Assembly (NCBI GenBank): GCA_036873755.1
Contig: JAVTVY010025334.1
Location: forward strand, 36,427 to 100,426
Origin: Hanleya hanleyi
Lineage: Eukaryota > Mollusca > Polyplacophora > Lepidopleurida > Hanleyidae
DNA: 64,000 nucleotides
Direction of reading: 5' to 3'
The position numbers were made by a program, and so were the translations under genes. The notes under the pieces were generated by a model. The model was not told where the DNA came from and did not search any database. It was given only the letters and a program-made list of their open reading frames with translations. Shown piece by piece: positions 1 through 9,938 of this stretch; the stretch's first letter is position 1; each line of letters starts with the position of its first letter.

Positions 1-745
1 ATGTAGGCGCGGACGTCATTGACAAGAGCCCGGATGTACAAGAACCCGGATGTACCCGGATGTAAAAGTCCCCGGATGTAAAAGTGCCCGGATGTTTACG
101 AATGTTCCACCATTCCGGACTTCTATCAGGTCCATGTCCAGAAGCTCTCATGTCCTGCATGTGAATAGTCATATTGTGTGTGTATGCATGTGTGTATGCG
201 TCTGTGTGTGTGTGCGTGTGTGTGTGTGTGTGTGTGTGCGTGCCTGTGCGTGTGTATGTGTATGTGTATGTATGCCTCTGTGTGTGTGTTTATGTGTGTG
301 CTTGCGAGTGTGTTTACGCGTATGTGTGCGTGCGTGTGTGTGTGCGTGTGTGCGCGTGTGTATGAGTCTGTGTGTATGTGTGCATTGCGTCTGTGTGTAT
401 GTGTGTATGCGTGTATGCGTCTGTGTGTATGCGTGTGTGTGTGTGTATGCAACCACCACCACCACCACCATCACCACTGCCACCACCACACACCACCACC
501 ATTACACACCACCACACACCACCACTACCACCTCCACCACTGGGCACACGTATCTGGTGCACTCTGTACCCTATAGCCCGTAGGGCATAGGGTACACCAG
601 GGTGTTGGTGCGATCGGAGCTCTTGGAGCTCAAAGCGTGTGGAGCTCAGAGCTCGGAAGTGACATTTGCATATGACCTCTGTGAGGTCACTTCCGCTTCC
701 GTTCACGTGACGCGAACTGACCTTTGACCCTGGCGCGCGCTAACA
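1..745 (-). repeat. Truncated inverted arm of palindrome 1
   Basis: This segment is the reverse complement of about 770-1835, so it is the left arm of a long palindrome whose centre lies near 750. It is cut by the window start, so the rest of the arm presumably lies upstream. In order it carries CCGGATGTA-type short repeats (1-110), a single-copy link (110-167), TG-rich simple repeat (168-460), ACC repeat (455-545) and the palindromic core (from 540). The simple-repeat block is about 290 bp here against about 540 bp in the opposite arm, so the arms have changed in array length. Confidence 0.85.
168..545. repeat. TG-rich then ACC simple repeat
   Basis: Interrupted (TG)n with GTATGCGT variants runs from 168 to about 452 and is followed by (ACC)n to about 540. 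The apparent ORFs across it are low-complexity read-through (Cys/Val/His/Thr) and are not genes. The mirror-image block lies at 955-1660. Confidence 0.9.
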
Positions 746-960
746 ATACCGGATAAAAATTGCGCGCCGGGGTCAAAGGTCAGTTCCGGTCACGTGAACG
801 GAAGCGGAAGTGACCTCACAGAGGTCATATGCAAATGTCACTTCCGAGCTCTGAGCTCCACACGCTTTGAGCTCCAAGAGCTCCGATCGCACCCACACCC
901 TGGTGTACCCTATGCCCTACGGGCTATAGGGTACAGAGTGCACCAGGTATGTGTGCCCAG
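540..960. promoter_or_regulatory. Palindromic core 1 with clustered transcription-factor motifs
   Basis: The two halves (540-735 and 770-960) are near-perfect reverse complements around a short asymmetric loop (about 739-761, TAACAATACCGGATAA). Each stem carries, in order toward the loop: an octamer ATTTGCAT (664-671), TGACCT-n5-AGGTCA nuclear-receptor half-sites (673-689), an ETS-like ACTTCCGCTTCCG (689-701), an E-box TCACGTGA (703-710) and a DR1-type TGACCTTTGACCC (718-730). All are visible in sequence; binding and promoter or enhancer activity are inference. The same core recurs near 18600-19020. Confidence 0.7.
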
Positions 961-1660
961 TGGTGGTGGTCGTGGTGGTTGTATGGTGGTGTGGTGGTGT
1001 GTGGTGGTGGTGGCGTTGACGGGCGTCAACGCCCGGTGGTGGTGGTGGTGGTGGTAGTGGTGGTGTGTGGTGGTGTGTGGTGGTGGTAGTGCTGATGGTG
1101 GTGGTGGTGGTGGTGGTTGCATACACACGCACACGCATACACACAGACGCATACACGCATACACACATACACACAGACGCAATGCACACATACACACAGA
1201 CTCATACACACGCGCACACACGCACACGCACACGCATACACACACACGCGTAAACACACTCGCAAGCACACACATACACACACACAGAGGCATACATACA
1301 CATACACATACACACGCACATGCACGCACACACCCACACACACGCCTACACACACAAGCACACACACACACGCCCAGACACGTGTACACACACACACACA
1401 CGCACACAGACGCACACATACACACAGACACACACGCATACACACAGGCGCATACACACACATACACGCTGCACACACACATACACACACACGCGTACAC
1501 GCAAGCATACACACACACAAACCCACACATGCATACACACACGCATACATTCACGTACACACACACGCACACGCACACCAACGCGCGCACACACACCCAC
1601 ACACACACACACACACAGACGCATACACACATGCATACACACACAATATGACTATTCACA
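955..1660. repeat. GGT then CA-rich simple repeat
   Basis: This is the mirror image of 168-545: (GGT)n at about 955-1120, with an internal inverted GTTGACGGGCGTCAAC at about 1015-1030, then interrupted (CA)n to about 1650. Long ORFs here (up to 344 aa) are read-through of the repeat. Confidence 0.9.
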
Positions 1661-1666
1661 TGCAGG

Positions 1667-1885
1667 ACATGAGAGCTTCTGGACATGGACCTGATAGAAG
1701 TCCGGAATGGTGGAACATTCGTAAACATCCGGGCACTTTTACATCCGGGGACTTTTACATCCGGGTACATTCGGGTTCTTGTACATCCGGGCTCTTGTCA
1801 ATGACGTCCGCGCCTACATCCGGGTACTTCTATCCGGGTCCTTTAGCTGTGTGTTCCATACGGGTACATCGGGGTTTACACCTGA
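1667..1885 (+). repeat. Short CATCCGGG-type repeat
   Basis: TACATCCGGG and close variants recur about ten times at irregular 10-25 bp spacing. This block pairs with 1-110 in the opposite arm and is also present at about 18130-18300 (inverted) and 19480-19650. Confidence 0.7.
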
Positions 1886-2408
1886 ACAGCCGGATAGTTA
1901 CGGAGGTGACCGAAGACACGGAGGTGACCGAAGATGTCACGGAGGTGCCCGAAGAGACACGGAGGTTACGGAAGATGTCACAGAGGTCACCGAAGAGACA
2001 CGGAGGTGACCGAAGATGTCACGGAGGTTACCGAAGAGACACGGAGGTGCCCGAAGAGTCACGGACGTCACCGAAAAGACACGGAGGTGACCGAAGAGAC
2101 ACGGAGGTTGCCGAAAGACACGGAGGTGACCGAAAAGGAACACGGAGGTGACCGAAGATGTAACGGAGGTGCTCGGAGAGACACGGAGGTTACCGAAGAT
2201 GTCACGGAGGTCACCGAAGAGACACGGAGGTGACCGAAGATGTCACGGAGGTTACCGAAGAGACACGGAGGTGCCCGAAGAGTCACGGACGTCACGGAAA
2301 AGACACGGAGGTGACCGAAGAGACACGGAGGTTGCCGAAAAGACACGGAGGTTACCGAAGAGACACGGAGGTGCCCGAATAGTCACGGACGTCACCGAAA
2401 AGACACGG
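1885..2408 (+). repeat. 18-21 bp minisatellite (CACGGAGGTGACCGAAGA)
   Basis: Units such as GAGGTGACCGAAGA-GACACG and GAGGTTACCGAAGA-TGTCACG alternate for about 520 bp. Unit lengths are multiples of three, so open frames persist on both strands and give Glu/Thr/Val/Arg-rich read-through that should not be called a gene. Copies: 17850-18125 (inverted, shorter) and 19660-19945. The block lies immediately upstream of the TATA box of the zinc-finger gene. Confidence 0.9.
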
Positions 2409-2459
2409 AATGTCCAAGTTGAACTGATTGTGCTAAAAATAGATCACCAGCTAGCTTGC

Positions 2460-2466
2460 TATAAAA
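2460..2466 (+). promoter_or_regulatory. TATA box of zinc-finger gene copy A
   Basis: TATAAAA sits about 30 bp before a plausible start site (TCAGACA near 2489-2495) and about 50 bp before the ATG at 2513. The spacing is that of a standard RNA polymerase II core promoter, implying an untranslated leader of only about 20-25 nt. The same box precedes both other copies (around 17780 on the minus strand, and 20000). Confidence 0.7.
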
Positions 2467-2512
2467 GGGAAGCGGCCTGGCCGTTTCATCAGACACTCTG
2501 TCAACCACCAAG

Positions 2513-3424
2513 ATGTTCACTTGTACTACGTGCTCGAAATCATTCACTCGTCTGCACGACTTGCGCCGCCATGAGGCTACCAAGCACGCCGGAACCGCCC
2601 GGTATAGCTGTACGATATGTACACTGTCGTTTCAGCGCCCGGATCATTTACAGCGCCATGAACGTTCAATTCATGGGCCACCCAAGCGTCCATGCGAAGA
2701 ATGTGGTCAACTCTTCAAACGACGGCATAAGCGTTTGATTCATGGTCCGTCACCACGGCATGATGGACAACTTTCCACTAAAGAGGCACCCAGGAGGGAC
2801 AGACCTACTGAAGATGAACCCGGGGAGACGAATGCCACTGGTGATGCGATCACGGAGAGCCCGCCTATACCCACAGTTCAGAAGAGCCTAGATATCCAGC
2901 CGGTCCCTAGCATTACTGTTCCCAGTCATACGCCTGACAACAACGAACATTTTCTGGAAGATGCGGTGGATGTTCCCAGCGATCTCTTACAGGACGCCCA
3001 TCCAGTGAGTGACATATATCGGCGCCATTGGCCCACGATACGGCACTGTTTCCATCGTCATCGCCCTATTCAAGATATCTACAATTTCCGGCTGACTGGC
3101 CTCACCCGTCTACGCAACTACGTGGAAGCCATCTTCAATGACCAAGCTACGTCCTTCAAATTAAATCTGACGTTCGGTTATGTACTGCAGCATAAGGAGA
3201 CACATCAAGTCCGATACTTTTACCCGAGCAGTAACATCCGGGTATTTGACCAAGCGTTTACCATCATTAACCGGACATCGCTAAAGCCCGTGCTGGACCA
3301 AGTGGACCAATTGGATGTCTTGCAATGGGCCTATGAACAGCGCCCCAACACCAAGTGGGTCGTAGAGAGGGTGACCAATGTTACGTTCTTCGTGACCAAA
3401 TTAAGGAATCTTCCCATCGGGTGA
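2513..3424 (+). CDS. C2H2 zinc-finger protein in repeat arm, copy A
   Basis: A 303-residue ORF with the ATG in good context (CCAAGATG). Residues 4-25 and 33-54 form two C2H2 fingers of spacing C-X2-C-X12-H-X4-H. A third finger starts at C61/C64 but lacks about five residues that are present in copy B, so it is probably non-functional. Residues 80-165 are low-complexity and acidic. Residues about 180-303 form a compact domain (starting IQDIYNFRL, ending VTNVTFFVTKLRNLPIG). From memory this domain resembles the N-terminal part of invertebrate mobile-element proteins associated with type-B DNA polymerases; that link is unverified. With its own TATA box and an AATAAA downstream it looks like a complete short gene. 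A DNA-binding or regulatory role within the element is inference. It is the least damaged of the three copies. Confidence 0.7.
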   Translation: MFTCTTCSKSFTRLHDLRRHEATKHAGTARYSCTICTLSFQRPDHLQRHERSIHGPPKRPCEECGQLFKRRHKRLIHGPSPRHDGQLSTKEAPRRDRPTEDEPGETNATGDAITESPPIPTVQKSLDIQPVPSITVPSHTPDNNEHFLEDAVDVPSDLLQDAHPVSDIYRRHWPTIRHCFHRHRPIQDIYNFRLTGLTRLRNYVEAIFNDQATSFKLNLTFGYVLQHKETHQVRYFYPSSNIRVFDQAFTIINRTSLKPVLDQVDQLDVLQWAYEQRPNTKWVVERVTNVTFFVTKLRNLPIG

Positions 3425-3523
3425 ATGTATTCACCCATGCACTCATAGATACTCAGAATGCACAAACAACTATCTGAGGATATGTTGCCTCAACGGTATC
3501 CTGGCCTGCCCGACGATGATTAG

Positions 3524-3529
3524 AATAAA
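3524..3529 (+). other. Polyadenylation signal of zinc-finger gene copy A
   Basis: AATAAA lies 100 bp downstream of the stop codon and is conserved after copy C (near 21030). It is consistent with a short 3' UTR. Confidence 0.55.
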
Positions 3530-3534
3530 CGGTT

Positions 3535-3954
3535 CAGAGCGAACATGGCCGAAGATGGAACTTTCTGAAATGGAGACTTCTGATTGGACAAGAATACATC
3601 TAACGGACAGGAACGAATATGACAAATGCAAATGGTGGCCTCTGATTGGACAAGAGCCTTCTTGAATTGTAAATATACCCAACGCGGCTCCCCCAGCGTG
3701 GGTATGATGTAACATTGGGGAGAAAAAACTATATGAAAAAACTTCTCGTTGTTGTTGTTCTCTCATGGCTCATCCTTGTTGTTGTTGTTGTACTCTCTCC
3801 GGTCTGTTAAGGCGTAACGACGGACGTCACTGCATTTCGAAGAATGAGTGACAATTCCATGGAATATCTAGAAGATCAGAGCTTCTGAGCTATTTCACCA
3901 GGGCGTTGAATCATTGAGCTTGGTGTTGGCGGGCGTTGCTACAAGATGACACCT
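3535..3954 (+). other. 3' flank of zinc-finger gene, no gene
   Basis: Contains two CTGATTGGACAAGA boxes (inverted CCAAT; about 3580 and 3641), an inverted octamer-like ATGCAAAT (about 3625) and GTT trinucleotide runs (about 3747-3792). Conserved in the other two arms at 16310-16800 and 21030-21440. No ORF is supported. Confidence 0.6.
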
Positions 3955-4930
3955 CACACGACGCATTCGGACCAAGGATGGTCCATCTCTACACCAAATA
4001 CCTTCCTTCACTGCCCCAAAATACCCGCTTTCGCTACTACTCGTACTGATGACGTTACCAATGACGTCACAGATGCTGCGGACATGCCTCAAATCGGGGT
4101 GTACACCCCGAGAGCTATAACATGACACCTCCCACGACGCATTCGGACCAAGTATGGTCCATCTCTACCCCAAATACCTTCCTTCACTGCCCCAAATGCC
4201 CACTTCCGCTACTCCTCGTACTGATGACGTCACCGATGACGTCACAGATGACGCGGACATCCCTCAAGTCGGGATGTACACCCCGTGAGCTACAACATGA
4301 TACTTCCCTAGACACATTCGGACCAAAGATGGTCCCTCTCTACCCCAAATACCTTCCTGTACTGCCCTAAAATGCCCACTTTCGCTACTACTCGTACTGA
4401 TGACGTCACCGATGACGTCACAGGTGGCGTGGGCAGCCATCAAATCGGGGTCTACACCCCGAGAGCTACAAGATGACACCTTCCAGGACGCATTCGGACC
4501 AAGGATGGCCCATCTCGACCCCAAATACCTTCCTGTACTGCCCCAAAATGGCCACTTTACTTACTACAACCAACTGCGCATGCGCAGATTGACGCGACTT
4601 GCACTTAAAAACACACCATTCTGACTCTAACCCACACAAGCTTCACTTTGACACCTTCCACGACCCATTCGGACCCATAGCGGTCCATCTCTACCCCAAA
4701 CACACACCCACATACCACCCAAAATGCCCGCTTTCTATACTACGGCCAGACTGCGCATGCGCAGACTATTGAAAACGGACGAACCATTAGTCCAGTCGGA
4801 TGCTCCTCCACGAGAGCTTCAAAATAAGACCTCATACGACATCATAGGATCATTAGGGGCTCACCTAGACCCCAAAACGTCCACCCTGTATGGGCCTATA
4901 CCCCCATAGCCATGCAGCATAGGCCTATGG
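3955..4930 (+). repeat. About 176-bp tandem repeat rich in TGACGTCA and TGCGCATGCGCA
   Basis: Four to five imperfect units, each starting near GACGCATTCGGACCAA and containing CAAATACCTTCC, GCTACTACTCGTACTGA, one or more TGACGTCA palindromes, CAAATCGGGGTGTACACCCC and GAGAGCTACAA. The last two units carry CTGCGCATGCGCAG (4573-4586 and about 4750). The motifs match the cAMP-response-element and NRF-1 consensus sites respectively; regulatory function is inference. Confidence 0.85.
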
Positions 4931-4959
4931 GCCTACCCAGGCCTCGGTGAACTTTTCCA

Positions 4960-5928
4960 AAAATTTCACAGTTTCGCTCCGGGACCCTTCCCATCGTGTT
5001 CTAAATGACGAGACGTGAAAAACAAATCCAAACAGCTCATATCACAATGAACGTGTGTGAATTTCCAAGGTTGAACCTATACTCCCATAAAACCAGTATG
5101 GGACTATATGGGCTATATGGTACTTTTCAAAAAATTTCACCGTTGCGCTCCGAGACCCTTCCCATCGTGTTCTAAATGACGAGACGTGAAAAACAAATCC
5201 AAGCAACCCATATCACAATGAACGTGTGTGAATTTCCCAGGTTGAACCTATACCCCCATATAGCCAGCCTATAGGCCTATATACAGGCCTACCCGGTACT
5301 TTTCCCAAAAATTTCACCGATTCGCTCCGGGACCCTTCCCATCGTGTTCTAAATGACGAGACGTGGAAAACAAATCCAAACAGCCCATATCACAATGAAC
5401 GTGTGTGAATTTCCAAGGTTGAACCTATACCCCCATATAGCCAGTATGGACCTCGGTGACTTTTCCCAAATATGTCACCGATTCGTTCCGGGACCCCTCC
5501 CATTGTGTTTTTCTCGGCGAGACGAGAAAAACGAGACCCCACAACCCATAGTGAAGCCCACAAAAAAAATTGACCACCCCTCCCCCATATAGCCAGTATG
5601 AGCCTATATACAGACCTCGGTGACTTTTCCCAAAAATTTCACCGATTCGCTCCGGGACCCCTCCCATTGTCATTTTCTTGGCAACACGAGAAAAACGAGA
5701 CCCCACAACCCATAGTAACACCCACAAAAAACAATTGACCACCCCTCCCCCCATATAGCCAGTATGAGCCTATATACAGACCTCGGTGACTTTCCCCAAA
5801 AATTTCACCGATTCGCTCAGGAACCCCTCCCATTGTGTTTTTCTCGGCGAGACGAGAAAAACGAGACCCCACAAGCCATAGTAAAGCCCACAATTTTTTT
5901 TTGACCACCCCTCCCCCCATACAGGCAT
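4960..5928 (+). repeat. About 170-bp tandem repeat
   Basis: Six units marked by CTCCGGGACCCTTCCCATCG at about 4977, 5150, 5328, 5488, 5650 and 5815. The first three share GTTCTAAATGACGAGACGTG; the last three share TTCTCGGCGAGACGAGAAAAA, so the array is two subfamilies side by side. ORFs are repeat read-through. Confidence 0.85.
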
Positions 5929-6945
5929 TTTCCCTTATATTGTATAATACAGACCCCTATTGTAAGGGTAAAGTCCGTGTTCCGCCTTTTTATATTTTCG
6001 GAAAACAATCCTAATTTTTACATGCGCCCACCCCATTGACTTGATAGGCAGGTCCCAATAAGCCCGGGGACTGATATTAGCCCTTTTGGCTAGAGTTGAT
6101 AGGAATTTTCCCCTATTTTAGGGGTGAAGTCCGTGTTCCGCTTTTTATATTTTCGGGGGAAAATCCTAATTTTACATGTATCCACCCCATTGACTGGATA
6201 GGCAGGCCCCAATAAGCCCGGGAACCGATATTAGCCCTTTTGGCTAGAGTTGATAGGTGTTTTCCCCTATTTTAGGGGTAAAGTCCGTATTCCACTTTTT
6301 ATAGTTTCGGGAAAAAATTCTAATTTTACAGGCACCCACCCCATTGACTTGATAGGCAGGTCCCAATAAGCCCGGGGACCGATATTAGCCCTTTTGGCTA
6401 GAGTTGATAGGAGTTTTCCCCTATTTTAGGGGTGAAGTCCGTGTTCCGCTTTTTATATTTTCGGGGGAAAATCCTAATTTTACATGTACCCACCCCATTG
6501 ACTTGATAGGCAGGCTCCGATAAGCCCGGGGACCGATATTAGCCCTTTTGGCTAGGGTTGATAGGGATTTCCCCCTATTTTAGGTGTAAAGTCCGTGTTC
6601 CGCCTTTTTATATTTTCGGGGGAAAATCCTAATTTTACATGCACCCACCCCATTGACTTGATAGGTAGGTGCCAATAAGCCCGGGGTCCGATATTAGCCC
6701 TTTTGGCTAGGGTTGATAGGTGTTTTCCCCTATTTTAGGGGTAAAGTCCGTATTCCGCTTTTTATAGTTTCGGGAAAAAATCCTAATTTTACATGCACCC
6801 ACCCCATTGACTTGATAGACAGGTCCCAATAAGCCCGGGGCCCGATATTAGCCCTTTTGGCTAGGGTTGATAGGTGTTTTCCCTTATTTTAGGGGTAAAG
6901 TCCGTTTTCCGCTTTTTTTCCGGAGAAATTTTACATGCACCCACC
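5929..6945 (+). repeat. About 154-bp tandem repeat
   Basis: Six to seven units with TTTTCCCCTATTTTAGGGG, AAGTCCGTGTTCCGCTTTTT, TTTTACATGCACCCACCCCA, AATAAGCCCGGGGACCGATA and TTAGCCCTTTTGGCTAG. Each unit contains two small hairpins (CCCCTATTTTAGGGG and AGCCCTTTTGGCT). Also present inverted at 13761-14455 and direct at 22716-23790 with different copy numbers. Confidence 0.88.
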
Positions 6946-7194
6946 CATGACTGGATGCCCCTTCACGAATGCTTCACTTTGATACCTCACTCGACCCAAT
7001 CGGACCATGCTGCGTATTTGAAGTCTGGGGACTACTTTATCTCTGCGGAAGCTTTTTCCTGTGACCGCATCACCACCAGACCGCATCACAGCGGAGGAAT
7101 TCGAGGTGAAAGAGGGGGCGCCACCTGTTGGAACTATAGCGGCCTTGACCTCTACACGGCCTCAGAGGTCAAAGGCCGTAAATGGCCGCTTCCT
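6946..7194 (+). other. Non-tandem distal end of arm 1
   Basis: Single-copy-like arm end with an inverted pair around GACCTCTACACGGCCTCAGAGGTC (about 7147-7170) and a CGCCACCTGTTGG stretch. It is present inverted at 13491-13755 but replaced by an unrelated interleaved inverted repeat in the third arm (23791-23935). No gene is supported. Confidence 0.6.
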
Positions 7195-8072
7195 ATACTT
7201 TAACCTGGAAACAGCGCCCCCTGGTGGATGCAAGAGTTATCTCCCCCGGCAAAATGCGGGTTTAAATCATTGTTACCTACTACTCACGTCACTCCGTTGT
7301 CGATTTCAATTCGGTTCGGAGATCTGGATTGATTTATTCCGAAGTGTAGACGGTATCTTCCAGATATTCTGTCCCAGGATTTGATACTCAAAGAATGATT
7401 CCATAACCTGCGATGCATGAAATACTTTCTATTCCCTCAAGAACAAAATATATACCGGTAGGCCTAATTCTCGTACATTTAGACATACTTTGCGCTATAT
7501 CATGCCAATTACTATTATTCGTAATTTTTTATTCCATGAAATCGCTGGTGGAGATCGTTGTTCAGTCGGTACTTCAGTAGTTATGGGGAAGGAAGAGTAA
7601 AGGTTGTATTGAGTGTGAAGAAGATACCGGTACCGGTATATTTAATAAGAATGTGAGGATTACGCAGTGTCCATGTGACACTGATAAGAAGGATCATATG
7701 TAGGGCGGGTTGGGGGAAACGAGTTGCACGTTGTGTTGTCACGACTAGTGCCCATCGCGGTGCGTTGGAGTGCTTATCCATTTATCCATCCATCCAACGT
7801 GTTTGAACGGTAGACATCAATCTGAATCACAACCGTGAGAAAGATCTGTCGCGCTGTCATGTATTAAATACAGAGTTGTCTCCCTTCAGCAACCTGTCTC
7901 CTTTGCACGCGGTGTCCGCGGTAAAATAACACTACGTCAAGACAGTGGCGAGAAGCTGAATGGCCGTGAAGATTCCGCCTTCAAATTTTGACATTTCTAT
8001 GGCAACGAGGCTGTAAATCTGCATATTTGATTGTAGTTCTAATTCACCTGTAACCACCTGATGGAAAGACAA
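7195..8072 (+). repeat. Duplicated kinesin-upstream segment, copy 1
   Basis: About 880 bp almost identical to 23936-24812, which lies directly upstream of the kinesin 5' end. Identity starts at ATACTTTAACCTGG and stops after GATGGAAAGACAA, where this copy runs straight into the 164-bp array. It contains ACCGGTACCGGT words and a CTCF-like site. No coding potential is visible. Confidence 0.85.
7213..7227 (-). promoter_or_regulatory. CTCF-like motif
   Basis: AGCGCCCCCTGGTGG is the reverse complement of CCACCAGGGGGCGCT, a full match to the known core CTCF consensus. Copies occur at 13462-13476 (opposite orientation) and 23952-23966. Occupancy is untested. Confidence 0.5.
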
Positions 8073-8805
8073 GGCTTGCATCCTACAGTAGAATGGGTCG
8101 ACTGCGCATGCGCGATGAGTAGTGCGCGATGAGTAGTATAGAAAGGGCACGCGATCTCCCTATCCCTATAGGTGTGGCGCGGGATAGGGATAGGGTGGGG
8201 CGAGAGACCTGGGGTTTTCGCTACCTGAGATTCTATGGGCCAGGCTTGCACCATGCAGCAGAATGGGTCGACTACGCATGTGCGATGAGTAGTGCGCGAT
8301 GAGTAGTATAGAGAGGGCACGCGATCTGGGGTTTTCCTGTGGTTTTCGCTACCTGATATTCCATGGGCCAGGCTTGCACCCTGCAGTAGAATGGGTCGAC
8401 TGCGCATGCGCGATGAGTAGTGCGCGATGAGTAGTATAGAAAGGGCACGGGATCTGCCTATCCCTATAGGTGTGGCGCGGGATAGGGTGGGGCGAGAGAC
8501 CTGGGGTTTTCGCTACCTGAGATTCCATGGACCAGGCTTGCACCCTGCAGTAGAATGGGTCGACTGCGCATGCGCGATGAGTAGTGCGCGATGAGTAGTA
8601 TAGAAAGGGCACGGGATCTGCCTATCCCTATAGGTGTGGCGCGGGATAGGGTGGGGCGAGAGACCTGGGGTTTTCGCTACCTGAGATTCCATGGGCCAGG
8701 CTTGCACCCTGCAGTAGAATGGGTCGACTACGCATGCGCGATGAGTAGTGCGCGATGAGTAGTATAGAAAGGGCACGCGATCTCCCTATCCCTATAAACT
8801 AACCC
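8073..8805 (+). repeat. 164-bp tandem array I
   Basis: Units contain GGCTTGCACCCTGCAGTAGA, GACTGCGCATGCGCGATGAG, a duplicated GTGCGCGATGAGTAGT, GGCACGCGATCT and GGTGTGGCGCGGGATAGGG. Some units are shortened (about 8310-8345). The 60-125 aa ORFs on the minus strand are read-through. Confidence 0.88.
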
Positions 8806-9604
8806 ATGGAGGTGAATGAACCCATGGGGGTGAATCAGCCATGGGGGTGAATGAGCACTCGTAACAATAAATCAGCAATAATTCAGGGAGATTTATACAT
8901 TATTCAAAATTTGGCAGCTATAACTCAATTTTGAGCAACAGAAGGCCTACTTGACATCCCTAACTAACGCGGCATGCATATTCATATAGACAATAAATTA
9001 TATCTTCAGATGAAGAAATCAACAAAACCACAGATAGATTTTTTTTTACTCACCCTGTATAGTCGTCACTACTCCTTTGCGTGTGGTAAGAATTCAAGCC
9101 ATATCTAGGTTGAAAGAGAGTAATCGAAAGTAATCGAACATAGGCCGGCTATCAATAGGTTTGATTCGATCTATCTCTATCGGTACAAACGATTTCTAGC
9201 AGCAAGGGAACTGTCTACTATCAGTACCGGTACCGGTACCGGTTCTTTGAGCGCTAAATTGCACGACGTGACAGATATATGGCGTTTCCGTTAAAGGCGC
9301 CGCAATATATCCGGTCAATCTCTGGAGAGGACCGTAAAATCCAAAGCTCACAGCAGAGATTTTTAATGGTCCTAGATGAAAGTGTACCTGTGAAGTGTAC
9401 CCGTGAAGTGTACCTGTGGAGAAAATATAGATTTTAACATGTACAAGTTAAGGCGTGAGATTTGGGACACAATTTGCAATTCCAATTACTGAGTTTCCGT
9501 CACGAACATGTCTACAGATGATATCTCCCTAGTATAACCGTGGCGTGTCCGACTCCTACTCCTCCTCCTCCTCCACTTTACTCACTGCACAGCGGGGCGC
9601 ATAG
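8806..9604 (+). repeat. Composite-repeat spacer, copy 1
   Basis: About 800 bp starting with three GTGAATGA/CCATGG mini-units and ending in a CTCCTCCTCCTCC tract. It contains ACCGGTACCGGTACCGG, and AAGTGTACC direct repeats. Repeated at 9939-10745 and 11519-12307, and truncated at 12928-13085. Confidence 0.85.
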
Positions 9605-9938
9605 GTGTGGCGCGGGATAGGGTGCGGCGAGAGACCTGGGGTTTTCGCTACCTGAGATTCCATGGACCAGGCTTGCACCCTGCAGTAGAATGGGTCGACT
9701 GCGCATGCGCGATGAGTAGTGCGCGATGAGTAGTATAGAAAGGGCACGGGATCTCCCTATCCCTATAGGTGTGGCGCGGGATAGGGTGGGGCGAGAGACC
9801 TGGGGTTTTCGCTACCTGAGATTCCATGGGCCAGGCTTGCACCATGCAGTAGAATGGGTCGACTACGCATGCGCGATGAGTAGTGCGCGATGAGTAGTAT
9901 AGAAAGGGCACGCGATCTCCCTATCCCTATAAACTAAC
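9605..9938 (+). repeat. 164-bp tandem array II
   Basis: Two units of the same 164-bp repeat between spacer copies 1 and 2. Confidence 0.85.

Noticed and set aside
1..1770. Long ORFs up to 344 aa on both strands
   Set aside because: They translate (TG)n/(CA)n and (ACC)n/(GGT)n repeats into Cys/Val or His/Thr runs. The palindrome gives the same frames on both strands.
1885..2346. Glu/Thr/Arg-rich ORFs over the minisatellite as an N-terminal extension of the zinc-finger protein
   Set aside because: The TATA box and leader lie between the minisatellite and the zinc-finger ATG, and the frames differ among arms.
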